Notes: generated from the letters alone by a model not told the origin. Numbered from the stretch's first letter, positions 33,763-43,355 are shown. The stretch is 64,000 nucleotides of DNA from Natrinema zhouii (GCF_013456555.2 NZ_CP084883.1:186001-250000); one strand, 5' to 3'. Numbers and translations are program-made.

Positions 33763-35100
33763 CTACTCCTCCCCGGAGATCGACTCGATCAGCGCTGCCA
33801 CGGCCTGCGCCCCGCGTTCGGGCGTGTCGAACGTCGGAATACCAAGGGTCTCCATCTGCTCGCGCTCCTCCTGCAGGGCCTCGTGCGGCCCGGCCACCGT
33901 AAAGAGGATCGGCTTGTCGACCTCCTCGGAGAGCGCCTCGAGTTCGTCGACCGGGTACCCCAGCGAGTCCTCGTAAATCTCGTAGACCAGCACGATGTCG
34001 ACGTTCTCGTCGCGCGCGACGGCGTCGACGACGTCGCCGAACTCGGGCATCGGTCGACCCGTGTCCACGGGGTTCTCCGCGTACGTGATCCCCTCGAGGA
34101 GGTCGTCGACCCGTTCTCGCGTCCTCTCGGTGAGGTCCGGGAAGGTGGCACCCGCGTCCTCGAGGTAGTCATTGACGATGATCCCCGGTCCCGCCTGCGC
34201 GGTGACGACGCCGACGTTCGGGCCGTCGGGCGTCGGCGCGTTCGCGAGCACCCGGCCGGCGTCGAGCAGTTCGGTCGTCGAGGAGACCGTCGCCAGGCCC
34301 GGCCGGTCGAACGCCTCCTCGTACATCGCATCGTCCTGCGACGGGGCCGCGGTGTGAGCCTGCGCAAAGTCGGGGTCGGCCCGTTCGCCCACCTTGTACG
34401 CGACGATCGGGGTGTCGGCCTCCTCGCAAACCGCGAGGAGCCTGTCGACGTCCTCCGTGCCCTCGACGTGGAGGACGACCGCCTCGGTACGGGGATCCTC
34501 GTCGAGAACGGGGATCACGTCCGCAAACTCCGTGTTCACCCGGTTGCCGAGGCCGAACATCGACGAGACACCGTACCCCTCCCGCGTCAGGTGGAACGAG
34601 AGGGAAATTGCGACGCCGGCGCTCTGGGCCACGATGCCGACGTTACCGGTCTCGACCTCGCGGATTCGGGGGACGAACGACCCGTAGAGGTCCGAGTGTG
34701 GGATCGCGTACCCGGCCGTGTTCGGGCCGAGGACGGTGATGTCGTACTCGTCGGCGATTCGTTCGATATCGTCCTGGAGTTCCCGACCCTCGCCGCCCAT
34801 CTCGGCGAAGCCGCCGGCGAAGATTACCGCGGCGCCGACGCCCGCCTCGCCGCACTCCTCGAGGACCGTCGGCTGCAGGTGGCGGGGGACGCAACACAGC
34901 GCCAGGTCGGCGTCGGTCTCGGCGACCGAGTCAACGAATTCGTAGCCATAGACGGTCCCCGAACTCGAGGGGTTTACGGGGTAGATCTCGCCGTCGTAAG
35001 CCTCGACGTTGGACATCGCGTCGTTTCCGAGTTTGCCCGGCGTCGCCGACGCGCCGATGACGGCGATCCCGTCCGGATCGAAGAGGTCGGATAGGCTCAT
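33763..35100 (-). CDS. ADP-forming acyl-CoA synthetase, alpha subunit (no adjacent beta)
   Basis: A 445-aa CoA-binding/succinyl-CoA-synthetase-like protein. The N-terminus MSLSDLFDPDGIAVIGASAT is the CoA-binding domain, NPSSSGTVYGYEFVDSV and VLGPNTAGYAIP follow, and the phosphorylation-site region lies in NVGIVAQSAGVAISLSFHL. Archaeal ADP-forming ligases interconvert acyl-CoA + ADP + Pi and acid + ATP. This alpha has no beta (ATP-grasp) subunit beside it; the beta at 47752 pairs with the other alpha. A TATA-like TTTATG (minus strand, about 35124-35131) supports the ATG at 35100. Confidence 0.88.
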   Translation of the reverse strand: MSLSDLFDPDGIAVIGASATPGKLGNDAMSNVEAYDGEIYPVNPSSSGTVYGYEFVDSVAETDADLALCCVPRHLQPTVLEECGEAGVGAAVIFAGGFAEMGGEGRELQDDIERIADEYDITVLGPNTAGYAIPHSDLYGSFVPRIREVETGNVGIVAQSAGVAISLSFHLTREGYGVSSMFGLGNRVNTEFADVIPVLDEDPRTEAVVLHVEGTEDVDRLLAVCEEADTPIVAYKVGERADPDFAQAHTAAPSQDDAMYEEAFDRPGLATVSSTTELLDAGRVLANAPTPDGPNVGVVTAQAGPGIIVNDYLEDAGATFPDLTERTRERVDDLLEGITYAENPVDTGRPMPEFGDVVDAVARDENVDIVLVYEIYEDSLGYPVDELEALSEEVDKPILFTVAGPHEALQEEREQMETLGIPTFDTPERGAQAVAALIESISGEE

Positions 35101-35327
35101 ACCGCGATACACCGAGCGTTGTACCATAAATTCCGTGGATCTCTCGGACTCGACCTCGGGCTCGGCCTCCGGCACCCGGTCCGCGAGGAGGCCGACGGTC
35201 AACTCGCGGCCACGCGCATCGGCCCGTTCGCGTCCCGCGGCGGTTGGAGGATCGCTTCGGCCATACTGGCGCCGATCAGCGTTACCTCAGTCGAATCCAG
35301 GAGATCGTCCCAGTCGTTCGCCGCGGT

Positions 35328-35335
35328 TTTTATAA
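35328..35335 (+). promoter_or_regulatory. TATA box for the thioesterase gene
   Basis: TTTTATAA is centred about 33 bases before the ATG at 35365. It implies a leaderless mRNA and rules against longer upstream starts. Confidence 0.6.
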
Positions 35336-35364
35336 CCCCTGGCCGGATCTCTACGGGACGAAGC

Positions 35365-35766
35365 ATGAGTTTCACGCACGTATGGACCGTCCGCTTTTCG
35401 GACACGGACCCGTTCGGCATCGCACACTACCCCCGCATGATCGACGCGATCCACGAGACGTCGGACGTGTTCATGGAAGACGTCGGCGTCCCCTACTGGG
35501 AGTTGACCGAGGAACGCGGCCTGGGTCTGCCACTCGTTTCGATGGACTTCGACTTCACGGGACAGGTTCGCGGCGGCGATCGGGTTGAGATCGAACTGAT
35601 ACCGGAGGTCGGGGAGTCGAGCGTCCGGTTCGACTACGTCGCGACCCACGACGGGGAGGTCGTCTTCGAGGGCACGGAGTATCGAGTCTGCGTCCCCGTC
35701 GACGGCGACGACAGCGTTCCCGTTCCCGACGACCTCAGAACGGCCCTCGAGAGCACCGCTGAGTGA
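35365..35766 (+). CDS. Hotdog-fold acyl-CoA thioesterase (4-hydroxybenzoyl-CoA thioesterase family)
   Basis: A 133-aa single hotdog domain beginning MSFTHVWTVRFSDTDPFGIA. The Asp in the FSDTDPFGIAHYPRM motif is the catalytic acid of the Pseudomonas 4-hydroxybenzoyl-CoA thioesterase/YbgC group, and LPLVSMDFDFTGQVRGGDRV is the following strand pair. It would release a hydroxybenzoate-type acid from CoA. Near the FAD hydroxylase and gentisate dioxygenase it is the best candidate for gentisyl-CoA thioesterase. Confidence 0.88.
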   Translation: MSFTHVWTVRFSDTDPFGIAHYPRMIDAIHETSDVFMEDVGVPYWELTEERGLGLPLVSMDFDFTGQVRGGDRVEIELIPEVGESSVRFDYVATHDGEVVFEGTEYRVCVPVDGDDSVPVPDDLRTALESTAE

Positions 35767-35817
35767 GGAAAATCGCGGCGGGCGGCGAACCGGGCCGGTG
35801 ACGCAGGCGCGAGTCCG

Positions 35818-36573
35818 TCAGTCGCCCGCGACGGGGCCGGTCGCGTCGTGGTCCCGACCGGCTGACGTCCCGAGATAGGCCTCGATGACGCGCTGGTTGT
35901 TCTGGATCTCCTCGGGCGACCCCCGCGCGATGAGCTGCCCGTTGTCGAGCACGAACACCCGCTCGCTCACGGACATCAGCGCTCGCATCACGTGGTCGAT
36001 GAGGAAGATCGTCTTGCCGCTCTCCTTGATGTCGCCGATGAGGTCGACGATCGCCTCCGTTTCGTCGGTGTCCAGGCCGCCCGCGACCTCGTCGAACAGC
36101 ATCACGTCCGGATCCGTCGCGAGCACGCGCGCGATCTCGAGTCGCTTGAGCGCGCCGACGCTCAATTCGTCGGGTTCCGTGTGCGCCAGGTGGTCGAGGC
36201 CGACGAACTCGAGGGACTCGTATGCTTTCTCCCGCGGATCGTCGACGTCGCGGCCGCCGAACTCGGCGCCGACGGTCGCGTTCTCGAGCAGAGTCATGTG
36301 TTCGAACGGACGGACGATCTGGTGGGTCTTGACGAGCCCCCGGTGACAGATATCGTGGGAATCCTTGCCCGTGATCTCATCGCCGTCGAGGAAGACGTGG
36401 CCCTCCGTGGGTTCGTGGACGCCGGTGATCAGGCGAAACAGCGTGGACTTGCCGGCCCCGTTCGGACCGATGAGACCGACCGATTCTCCCCGGTCGATCG
36501 AGAACGAGACGTCGTCAACGGCGAGGACTCCCCCGAAACTTTTCGTCAGATTCTCTCCTTCGAGTAGCGCCAT
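35818..36573 (-). CDS. livG: Liv-type ABC transporter ATP-binding protein LivG
   Basis: A 251-aa ATPase. Walker A GPNGAGKST (about 36-44), a signature region ELSVGALKRLEIAR instead of a strict LSGGQ, Walker B PDVMLFDEVAGGL and H-loop LIDHVMRALM are present; the extended loop between Walker A and the signature (HDICHRGLVKTHQIV) is characteristic of LivG. It partners LivF (39278), LivH, LivM and LivK of the same island, although it is not adjacent to them. The likely cargo is an aromatic acid. Confidence 0.9.
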   Translation of the reverse strand: MALLEGENLTKSFGGVLAVDDVSFSIDRGESVGLIGPNGAGKSTLFRLITGVHEPTEGHVFLDGDEITGKDSHDICHRGLVKTHQIVRPFEHMTLLENATVGAEFGGRDVDDPREKAYESLEFVGLDHLAHTEPDELSVGALKRLEIARVLATDPDVMLFDEVAGGLDTDETEAIVDLIGDIKESGKTIFLIDHVMRALMSVSERVFVLDNGQLIARGSPEEIQNNQRVIEAYLGTSAGRDHDATGPVAGD

Positions 36574-36679
36574 TTTGCGAGGTGTTGACTATCCACTCGC
36601 ATAAACTTACCCCTCGCACGTCGGCCCGGTTAGGCTCCGTTCGCCCGAACACAGATCCGACCGTTGATCGTCGCCTCCG

Positions 36680-36954
36680 CGCGTCATGCCTCCGAGGAGG
36701 GCCTTGCCGGCCGGTGAATGCTTCTACCCGGCGAGGCAGATCAGATCGGAGTCATGCTCCGCCGCGTGGCGGCGGATCTCTTTCACCGAATCGCCGCTAC
36801 GCGCTTCCAGCTGGAACTCGAGACCGCGCTCGGCCAACCGCTCCTCGACGAATTTCGCCGAGACGAGTCTGTGAACCGAGTCACCCGCCGGATTGTCGGT
36901 GAATACGTGCAGCACCCGGACGAGCACCGCCCGTCCGACCGGATGCTCCGCCAT
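36680..36954 (-). pseudogene. Universal stress protein (UspA) fragment with premature stop
   Basis: From ATG 36954 the frame reads MAEHPVGRAVLVRVLHVFTD and continues to EIRRHAAEHDSDLICLAG, the strand before the Usp ATP-binding loop, then stops at a TAG near 36724. The same frame continues after the TAG as KHSPAGKALLGGMTR, the nucleotide-binding loop, so a single codon (normally Arg) has become a stop. The N-terminal half also looks shortened. Confidence 0.5.
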
Positions 36955-37281
36955 CGCTCGAACTTGCGGATCGGGCCCGCGATTCGCTCTCGTCGACGGC
37001 GGACGCAAATCGGTTCCCCTCGCACCGACTGTTGTCCCACGCGCCGTACGCGTTCGTCGTCATTTCGCTTCGACAGACGCTTCCAGACTCCGAGAGCGTG
37101 ATCTCGAACAGTAGATTTTCCGCCAACGATAGGCGGGTACCCGCAATGATTCGGCCGGCTGGTGGCATCATTCTAGCGAATTTTCGCTCCGACGGCTCGG
37201 GCGCATCCGATCCGGCGCGTCGACGCGGCAATCGGCGCGTGGATGAGATGGATTTACATGGTATCGGCGACGAATGCTGGC

Positions 37282-37605
37282 ATGGCACTGGAAACGGACC
37301 TCGAAGCGGTCGCAACGCAACGCGAGGACGTCCCGGACGCGGGGGACGTCTACGACGCGGACGAGGAGATACCGATCACCGACGTGTTCGACGACGCCTT
37401 CGTGCGCGAACACACCGAGTTCGACTCGTTCGACGAGATGGTCGCAGCGAGTCCCAGCGACACCGACTCCGCCGCCGATCTCGAGATGGTTCCCCACGGC
37501 GAGTGGGACGAGTTCGTCGCCGAGACGACGGACTTCGCCGACGAGGAGGAGCTGGTGATGGCCGCTCGAGACCACTGGGTCGCGAAGCGGCTGGACCTGT
37601 ACTGA
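37282..37605 (+). CDS. Uncharacterised acidic haloarchaeal protein
   Basis: A 107-aa protein with no recognised domain: MALETDLEAVATQREDVPDA, then DVFDDAFVREHTEFDSFDEM and a C-terminal helix EEELVMAARDHWVAKRLDLY. Very acidic and probably cytosolic, it looks like a conserved small haloarchaeal family. Starts at 37243 and 37258 are in frame; 37282 is preferred because GATTTACAT lies about 30 bases upstream. Confidence 0.55.
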   Translation: MALETDLEAVATQREDVPDAGDVYDADEEIPITDVFDDAFVREHTEFDSFDEMVAASPSDTDSAADLEMVPHGEWDEFVAETTDFADEEELVMAARDHWVAKRLDLY

Positions 37606-37832
37606 CGGATCGATCGCCCTTTTTGCGGGTCGGACTTCCGGCGCCGGTTCGGATTCCGATTTCGGACTCCGCACTTCGCACGTCGCGTACCGATACGGAT
37701 CCGTCACGATCGAGTCGACGCAAGCTGGCCCCACCGCTCGTCGAGCGTACCCCTCGACGACGGGAGAATCGAACCGGTCTGGTCGACGAGAAACGAAGGA
37801 AAAGAGGTAATTGCCGACTCGCTCCGCTCGAG

Positions 37833-39068
37833 TCAGTAGTTCCCGGTCGAGACGATCGGCGGGGTTCCGTGGGGGCCGTACGGCGCGTCGTCGAGCCACT
37901 CGCCCGCCGTCTCGAAGGAGTCGGCCATCTCGGCGGCGACCTCCTTTCGCAACACCGTCACTGGATCGTCGCCCTGGAGGTACTCGAGGGCCTGTCCGGC
38001 CGCGCCGATGTTGTACTCGGCGGCTGTCTCGCGGCGCGCGGCGAACAGTTCGACCTCGTCGCGGGCGACGGCCTCCGTCTTCGCGTCGATCGCGACCGCG
38101 ATCGCCGAGGCGGCCTCGTCGGCGTCGGCGATGCCGGAGTTCATGCCGCGGGCGCCGAACGGTGCGAGCAGGTGGGCCGCCTCGCCAGCCAGCAGGACGC
38201 GGCGGTGTTCGTCGACGAACGAGTCCGCCTTCACCTGAAGGAACCGGTAGGACGACGCCCACGTCACGTTGTCCTCGTAGCGCTCGCCCATGACGTCGCG
38301 GACGAAGTCGCGCATCCGCTCGTCGCCGATGAGTTCTTCGGGATCGTCGTCCTCGTAACACTGGATGTCGAGGCGCCAGCCACCGGTGAACGGGACGAGA
38401 AGCACGTTCCGCCCGTCTGCCTCGGGCGCGTCGTAGTGGAACATCCGCTCGAGGCCGGGGTGTTCGTCGTCGACCTCCTCGTCCTCGACGTCCGCGATGA
38501 TGAAGTGGTTTGCCGACTGGTCGCCCTCGAAGTCGACGCCGATCTCGCTGCGGACGGTTGACCCGCCGCCGTCGGCGCCGACGAGGTACTCGCACTTCCA
38601 CTCGCGGCCGTCCGCTGTCTCGACGCGGACGCCCTCAGTCGAGGAGTCGACGGTTTCGACCGCCGACTCCCAGTGGACCTCGATCCCGGCCTCGGCGAGC
38701 GCCGCGAGCATGTACTGCTCCGTGACGACCTGAGGAACACTCGTGAAATGAGGGATGTCGCCCCTGCCGCCGGGCGAGTCGTACGTCCGGTTGAAGACCT
38801 CCTTCCCCCGGTAGAGGGTGCGTCGCGTCGGCCAGATGAGCCCCTCGTCGACGAGGTCGGTCCCCAGTCCCGGATGGAGTCGCTCAAGCGTGCGCAGTGT
38901 CGATCCGTGGACGTAGATGGCGCGACTCCCCGACCGGTCCCGGTCCTCGGGTTCGGCCTCGAGGACGGTCGTCTCCACCCCACGCGCGTTCAGTGCCAGT
39001 GCTGCCGTCATGCCAACCGGGCCAGCGCCGGCTATCAGTACCGGAGCCTCCGCCGTTTCACCGCTCAT
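37833..39068 (-). CDS. FAD-dependent aromatic hydroxylase (PHBH/PheA family)
   Basis: A 411-aa group A flavin monooxygenase. GAGPVG (14-19) binds the FAD ADP part, VGADGGGSTVRSEIG is the DG motif and LLAGEAAHLLAPFGARGMNSG is the second FAD ribityl site, all intact. It hydroxylates an aromatic ring using NAD(P)H and O2. In the PhgB and SdgC types the substrate is an aryl-CoA; in 3-hydroxybenzoate 6-hydroxylase it is the free acid. The CoA ligase and hotdog thioesterase in the island favour a hydroxybenzoyl-CoA substrate giving gentisyl-CoA. The ATG at 39068 is preferred over upstream starts. Confidence 0.88.
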   Translation of the reverse strand: MSGETAEAPVLIAGAGPVGMTAALALNARGVETTVLEAEPEDRDRSGSRAIYVHGSTLRTLERLHPGLGTDLVDEGLIWPTRRTLYRGKEVFNRTYDSPGGRGDIPHFTSVPQVVTEQYMLAALAEAGIEVHWESAVETVDSSTEGVRVETADGREWKCEYLVGADGGGSTVRSEIGVDFEGDQSANHFIIADVEDEEVDDEHPGLERMFHYDAPEADGRNVLLVPFTGGWRLDIQCYEDDDPEELIGDERMRDFVRDVMGERYEDNVTWASSYRFLQVKADSFVDEHRRVLLAGEAAHLLAPFGARGMNSGIADADEAASAIAVAIDAKTEAVARDEVELFAARRETAAEYNIGAAGQALEYLQGDDPVTVLRKEVAAEMADSFETAGEWLDDAPYGPHGTPPIVSTGNY

Positions 39069-39242
39069 GGACGTGACAATGCAGTACGTTCTCATAGTAG
39101 TTGTGGTCCGCTGGAGGCCGATTTCGGCCCGGATCTGTTCGTACACCGGCTGTGGTCGCTCGCTCGATCCGGCGGTGACCGTCGGATCGAGGTTCGACGT
39201 CGGCCCTCCAGCGAACCCGACGCCACGAACCGGGGGGGCACC

Positions 39243-39250
39243 TTTTTATT
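39243..39250 (+). promoter_or_regulatory. TATA box for livF
   Basis: TTTTTATT lies 28-35 bases before the ATG at 39278. Confidence 0.5.
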
Positions 39251-39277
39251 CCTGTACTGAGAGATTCACGGCACACA

Positions 39278-39982
39278 ATGACACTGCTCGAAGTCGACTC
39301 GATCGACGTCGCGTACGGCAACGTTCAGGTGATCTGGGACGTGAGCTTCGACGTGGCGGAGGGGGAAACGGTCGCGCTACTCGGCGCGAACGGAGTGGGA
39401 AAGACCACGATCCTGAAGACGATCTGCGGTCCGCTGACGCCCCGGAAGGGTGAGGTACGCTACGACGGCGAATCGATCGGCGACCTAGACCAGGACGAGG
39501 TCGTCCCAAAGGGGATCGTCCACGTTCCCGAGGGTCGCGAAATCTTCACAGAGAGCACTGTCGAGGAGAACCTCCGCCTGGGCGCGTTCACGAATCCCGA
39601 GGGGAAGGACGAGCGGTTCTCGTTCGTCTACGATGTCTTCCCCCGACTCGAGGAACGAAAGGACCAGCGGGCGGGGACCCTCTCCGGCGGCGAGCAGCAG
39701 ATGCTGGCGATCGGCCGAGGTCTGATGAGCGATCCGGACATGATCCTGCTCGACGAGGCGAGTCTCGGCCTTGCACCGGTGCTCGTCGACGACGTGTTCG
39801 AGGCGATCGAGGAGATTACGGACCGCGGGACGACTGTCCTCATCGTCGAGCAGGACGTCAACAACGCGCTCCGGATCGCTGACAGGGGGTACGTCCTCGA
39901 GTCGGGACGGATTTCGATGTCGGGTGACAGCGACGAACTCGCGTCGAACGACGAGGTCGCGGCGACGTACCTCGGCGGGTAA
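39278..39982 (+). CDS. livF: Liv-type ABC transporter ATP-binding protein LivF
   Basis: A 234-aa ATPase with Walker A GANGVGKTT (about 37-45), ABC signature LSGGEQQMLA, Walker B DPDMILLDEASLGLAP and VEQDVN. It is the LivF partner for the LivG, LivH, LivM and LivK proteins of the island, but lies on the opposite strand with its own promoter. Together these would import an aromatic or phenylpropanoid acid. Confidence 0.92.
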   Translation: MTLLEVDSIDVAYGNVQVIWDVSFDVAEGETVALLGANGVGKTTILKTICGPLTPRKGEVRYDGESIGDLDQDEVVPKGIVHVPEGREIFTESTVEENLRLGAFTNPEGKDERFSFVYDVFPRLEERKDQRAGTLSGGEQQMLAIGRGLMSDPDMILLDEASLGLAPVLVDDVFEAIEEITDRGTTVLIVEQDVNNALRIADRGYVLESGRISMSGDSDELASNDEVAATYLGG

Positions 39983-40118
39983 TCGCCAGCGTCGGCTCTT
40001 TTTCGCGTCCTCACGTCGATTTCGCGCACCGCTCCGGAAGCGTCTCGCTCGTCGTGCGGGACGCGTCTCGAGTGGATCGATCGGAGAAGGAACGAGTGAG
40101 CGGTTCGAAGAGCGGGCG

Positions 40119-41162
40119 TCAGTCGGTCGCCGATTCGTCGGGGGTCGGGACGGTGTCGTTCGGCGGGTCTTCCTCCGACGTATCGCCGGTTCGGCTAGTG
40201 ATGAGCCCGTAGATCCCCTTCGGCATGTAGAGCATGAAGAGGATGATGAGGAGCCCCTCGATCGCCGTCGAGTAGCCGCTCGCCACCTCGCCGAGGACCC
40301 AGTCGAGCCCGACGAACAGCCCGGCTCCCAGGATCGGGCCGGTGATCGTCCCCATTCCACCGAGGACGACGACCACGAGCGCTTCGACCATCCAGTGGAG
40401 GCCGAGCACGTCCGCGGGATTGAGGTATCCCGTGTACTGGGCGTAGAGTCCGCCCGCCATCCCGGCCATGCCCGACGCGATGCTGAACGCGACCAGCTTG
40501 TACTTGAGCGGATTGATGCCGAGACTGCTGGCCGCCGTCTCGTCGTCGTGGATCGCTCGCATCGCCAGACCCCACCGACTCGTGACGACGTAGTAGGAGA
40601 CGATCACTGTAACGACCGTCACGGCCAGGGTCAGGAGGAACAGCTGTTGGTACTCGGCGGAGCCCGAGTCGACGAAGTAGCCGCTCGAGCCCCCGGAGAC
40701 GCTGCGCTCGTTCGACAGGATCAACTCGATGATCGCGGCGAGTGCGAGCGTCCCGATCGCGAAATAATGGCCCGTCAGGCGGAACATGACCGGTCCGACG
40801 ACGAGCGCGAGGAGACCCGCGACGAGCGCGCCGCCGAGGACGGCGACGATCACCGGTGACTGGATCCACTCGGGGAAGCCGGCTCGCGTCGGCGTCGTCA
40901 GCCAAGCGGAGACGTACGCGCCGAACCCGAAGAACGCGACGTGACCCAGGGAGATCTGGCCGGCGTAGCCGCCGATGATGTCCCAGGAGACGCCGAGGAT
41001 CACGAAGACGAGCACGGTGAAGAAGACCTGAGTGAGCCACCGCTCGGTGACGAACGGTATCGTCGCGAACGCCAGCACGATGCCGACCGCGATCACTACT
41101 CGACGGCGGTTACCGAGCATCGCCCGGATGAAGCTCCCGCGGTCGCGTTCGGAGCCCACCAT
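40119..41162 (-). CDS. livM: Liv-type ABC transporter permease LivM
   Basis: A 347-aa membrane protein with about 9 helices. The family loops ISLGHVAFFGFGAYVSAWL and RAIHDDETAASSLGINPLKYK (the EAA-like cytoplasmic loop) are clear, as is GGMGTITGPILGAGLF. The ATG at 41162 overlaps the TGA of livH (TGATG), a GTG at 41165 is the alternative. Operon order is livK, livH, livM. Confidence 0.93.
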   Translation of the reverse strand: MVGSERDRGSFIRAMLGNRRRVVIAVGIVLAFATIPFVTERWLTQVFFTVLVFVILGVSWDIIGGYAGQISLGHVAFFGFGAYVSAWLTTPTRAGFPEWIQSPVIVAVLGGALVAGLLALVVGPVMFRLTGHYFAIGTLALAAIIELILSNERSVSGGSSGYFVDSGSAEYQQLFLLTLAVTVVTVIVSYYVVTSRWGLAMRAIHDDETAASSLGINPLKYKLVAFSIASGMAGMAGGLYAQYTGYLNPADVLGLHWMVEALVVVVLGGMGTITGPILGAGLFVGLDWVLGEVASGYSTAIEGLLIILFMLYMPKGIYGLITSRTGDTSEEDPPNDTVPTPDESATD

Positions 41163-42043
41163 CACTCCCCACCTCCCGAGCTGCCGAACAGTCCCTGGGG
41201 TCGCACCAGGAGGACGAGGAGGAAGATGCTGTAGCTGATCAGGTCACGGTAGCCGCCGCCGACGAAGAGCACGCCGACGTTCTCCGAGACGCCGAGGAGT
41301 AACCCGCCGACGAGCGTCCCGATGACGCTCCCCACGCCTCCGAGGACGACCACTGCGAACGCTTTCAGCAGGTACGACCAGCCCGCGTACGGTGTGAAGG
41401 GGAAGAGGATCGACAGCAGCGCGCCGGCCGCGCCCGCCAGCGCCGTCCCGAGGCCGAGCGTGATGATGTAGATCTTCCCGGTATCGATGCCCATGTACTG
41501 GGCCGCGTCGGTGTTCTGGGCGGTCGCCCGGATCGCAAGGCCCGTCGTCGTGTACTTGAGGAACGCCCAGACCGCGACGATCAGGGCGACCGAGACGACG
41601 AACGTGACGACCCGCGGAAACGACAGGACGGCGGGTCCGACGGGAATACTCGAGCCCGGAATGCCGATGCTGGCTCGCTGTGGCTCGCTACCGAGGACGA
41701 TCCGGCCGACGCTCTCGAGGACGAGCGCGAGCCCGAAGAGGACGATGATCGGCTGTTCCATCCCCTTGTCGACAACGCGCTCTAACAGTACCCGCTGGAG
41801 GAACACTCCGAATCCGAACAGCAGGGCGGCCGCGAGCAGCATGCCCAGGAGCGGGGTGATCCCGGTGGCGGCGAACAGGAGGATGCCGACGTACGCGCCG
41901 ACCATGAGCATGTGCCCGTGGGCGAGGTTGACGACGTCCATGATGCCGAACACGAGCGAGAGGCCGAGCGCGGCGACGGCGTAGATCCCTCCGATGAGGA
42001 GTCCGTTTAACAGCGATTCGAACGCGAGTTCTGGTGAAACCAT
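41162..42043 (-). CDS. livH: Liv-type ABC transporter permease LivH
   Basis: A 293-aa permease with about 8 helices. It shows LLNGLLIGGIYAVAALGLSL, DVVNLAHGHMLMVGAYVG and the cytoplasmic loop RATAQNTDAAQYMGIDTGKIY, all typical of LivH. It follows livK by 33 bases and overlaps livM, so the three are one transcript. Confidence 0.93.
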   Translation of the reverse strand: MVSPELAFESLLNGLLIGGIYAVAALGLSLVFGIMDVVNLAHGHMLMVGAYVGILLFAATGITPLLGMLLAAALLFGFGVFLQRVLLERVVDKGMEQPIIVLFGLALVLESVGRIVLGSEPQRASIGIPGSSIPVGPAVLSFPRVVTFVVSVALIVAVWAFLKYTTTGLAIRATAQNTDAAQYMGIDTGKIYIITLGLGTALAGAAGALLSILFPFTPYAGWSYLLKAFAVVVLGGVGSVIGTLVGGLLLGVSENVGVLFVGGGYRDLISYSIFLLVLLVRPQGLFGSSGGGE

Positions 42044-42076
42044 ATATAGTGGTGAGCGTGAGTTGGAGACCGAGCG

Positions 42077-43315
42077 TTATCGCTCGCTCCAGGACGGAAT
42101 CGGATATTGGAGGTTGGTGGCTCGATCGTCGTCGGTCTCCGGGTAGACGGTGTGCTGGTTGCCGTCCACCCACTGGCCGGTCGGGGCCGTCAACTCGCCT
42201 TCGGCGGGCAGGCCGTTCTCCTCGAAGCTGAACGAGCCGATGACCGTCTCGAAGGTCTCCGACTGGAGCGCCCCCTGGACGTCCGACGGATCGGGCGAGT
42301 CCGCGGCGTCGAGCGCTTGGGCGGTTACCTGCGCGACGTTGTACCCGCCGCCGACCGCCGTGCGGATGTACTCGCCCTCCTCGAGCTCGTGCTCGTCAAC
42401 GTACGCCTCCCACATCTCTTCGTTCCCGTTACCGGTCAGGCCGGGCACCCAGCCCGGACACATGCAGACGTACTCGCCGCTGTCGCCGAGCGCGTTCCAC
42501 CAGTCCTGGGGGTCGGCGGCGCGGACGAACTTTGTGAGGGTCGGCGAGAAGTCGCGTTCCTCCATCTGCTCGATCATCGTGATTCCGTCCGGCGGCGTCG
42601 GCACCGACAGGAGGACCTCGACGTTCCGGTTGTCCGACTGGGAGATCATCGTCGAGAAGTCACTCGCGCCGTACTCGTACTGCTCCCGGAGGACGATGTC
42701 GTAGCCCGCGTCGCTGAGGGTCTCTTCCCAGGAGTCCGACTGCTCTTCGCCCCAGTCGGAGTTTGGCTCCCAGATACCGACGTTGGTCGGCCGGTCGCCC
42801 TCGGGGATGGTCTCTAAGAGGCCCTGCGTCGACCGCGCGACGTCCCTCGACTTCGGGAACGCCGCGTAGGTCCACTCGTAGTTCTCGTTTCGGTGCGGCG
42901 CCTCCTGTGCGAAGTAAGCGGCGACGAACGGGATCCCTTCGTCCTCCGCGACGCTGCTGCCCGCGGTCACGAGTTCGCTCGAGAAGCTCCCCCAGATCAC
43001 GTCGGCGTCATCGGCCATCTTCCGGAGGTTCTCGATGACGACGCTCGGGTCGCTCTCGTCGTTCTCGACCAGCAGCTCCACCTCCTGGTCGAGCGTCTCT
43101 TCGATGTGTGCGACGCCGAGGTTGTATCCCTGTTCTATCTCCTCGGCCATCGAAGAGAACGCGCCGTCCTGCGGGATCGTCGTCGCGATTGTAATGTCAG
43201 CACTGCTCTCGTCGCTACCCAACAATGTACAGCCGGCCAACGTAGCCGCCCCTGCAATCGCACCGGTCGTTTTTAAATACGAACGCCTACTTCGGCTACT
43301 GGTAAGATTCCCCAT
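42077..43315 (-). CDS. livK: Liv-type substrate-binding lipoprotein LivK (Tat-exported)
   Basis: A 412-aa periplasmic-binding-fold protein. Starting from ATG 43315, it has a twin-arginine signal (SRSRRSYLK, R10-R11) and a lipobox TLAGC with C29 as the lipid-anchored residue, the usual route for haloarchaeal binding proteins. The mature part has the type I fold segments ITIATTIPQDGAFSSMAEEI and GYNVAQVTAQALDAA. It captures the transported acid outside the cell. Whether the ligand is aromatic must be inferred from its neighbours. Confidence 0.92.
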   Translation of the reverse strand: MGNLTSSRSRRSYLKTTGAIAGAATLAGCTLLGSDESSADITIATTIPQDGAFSSMAEEIEQGYNLGVAHIEETLDQEVELLVENDESDPSVVIENLRKMADDADVIWGSFSSELVTAGSSVAEDEGIPFVAAYFAQEAPHRNENYEWTYAAFPKSRDVARSTQGLLETIPEGDRPTNVGIWEPNSDWGEEQSDSWEETLSDAGYDIVLREQYEYGASDFSTMISQSDNRNVEVLLSVPTPPDGITMIEQMEERDFSPTLTKFVRAADPQDWWNALGDSGEYVCMCPGWVPGLTGNGNEEMWEAYVDEHELEEGEYIRTAVGGGYNVAQVTAQALDAADSPDPSDVQGALQSETFETVIGSFSFEENGLPAEGELTAPTGQWVDGNQHTVYPETDDDRATNLQYPIPSWSER

Positions 43316-43340
43316 GGCGTGGTTTGTCAAATGAAACACG

Positions 43341-43355
43341 ACCATATTAAATGGT
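43341..43355. promoter_or_regulatory. Palindrome in the livK / aldehyde dehydrogenase divergent spacer
   Basis: ACCAT-ATTAA-ATGGT has 5-bp arms and lies 26-40 bases before the livK start, where the TATA box and an operator would be. A TTTATAT on the plus strand follows at about 43360. It could be a regulator site controlling both directions. Confidence 0.35.
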
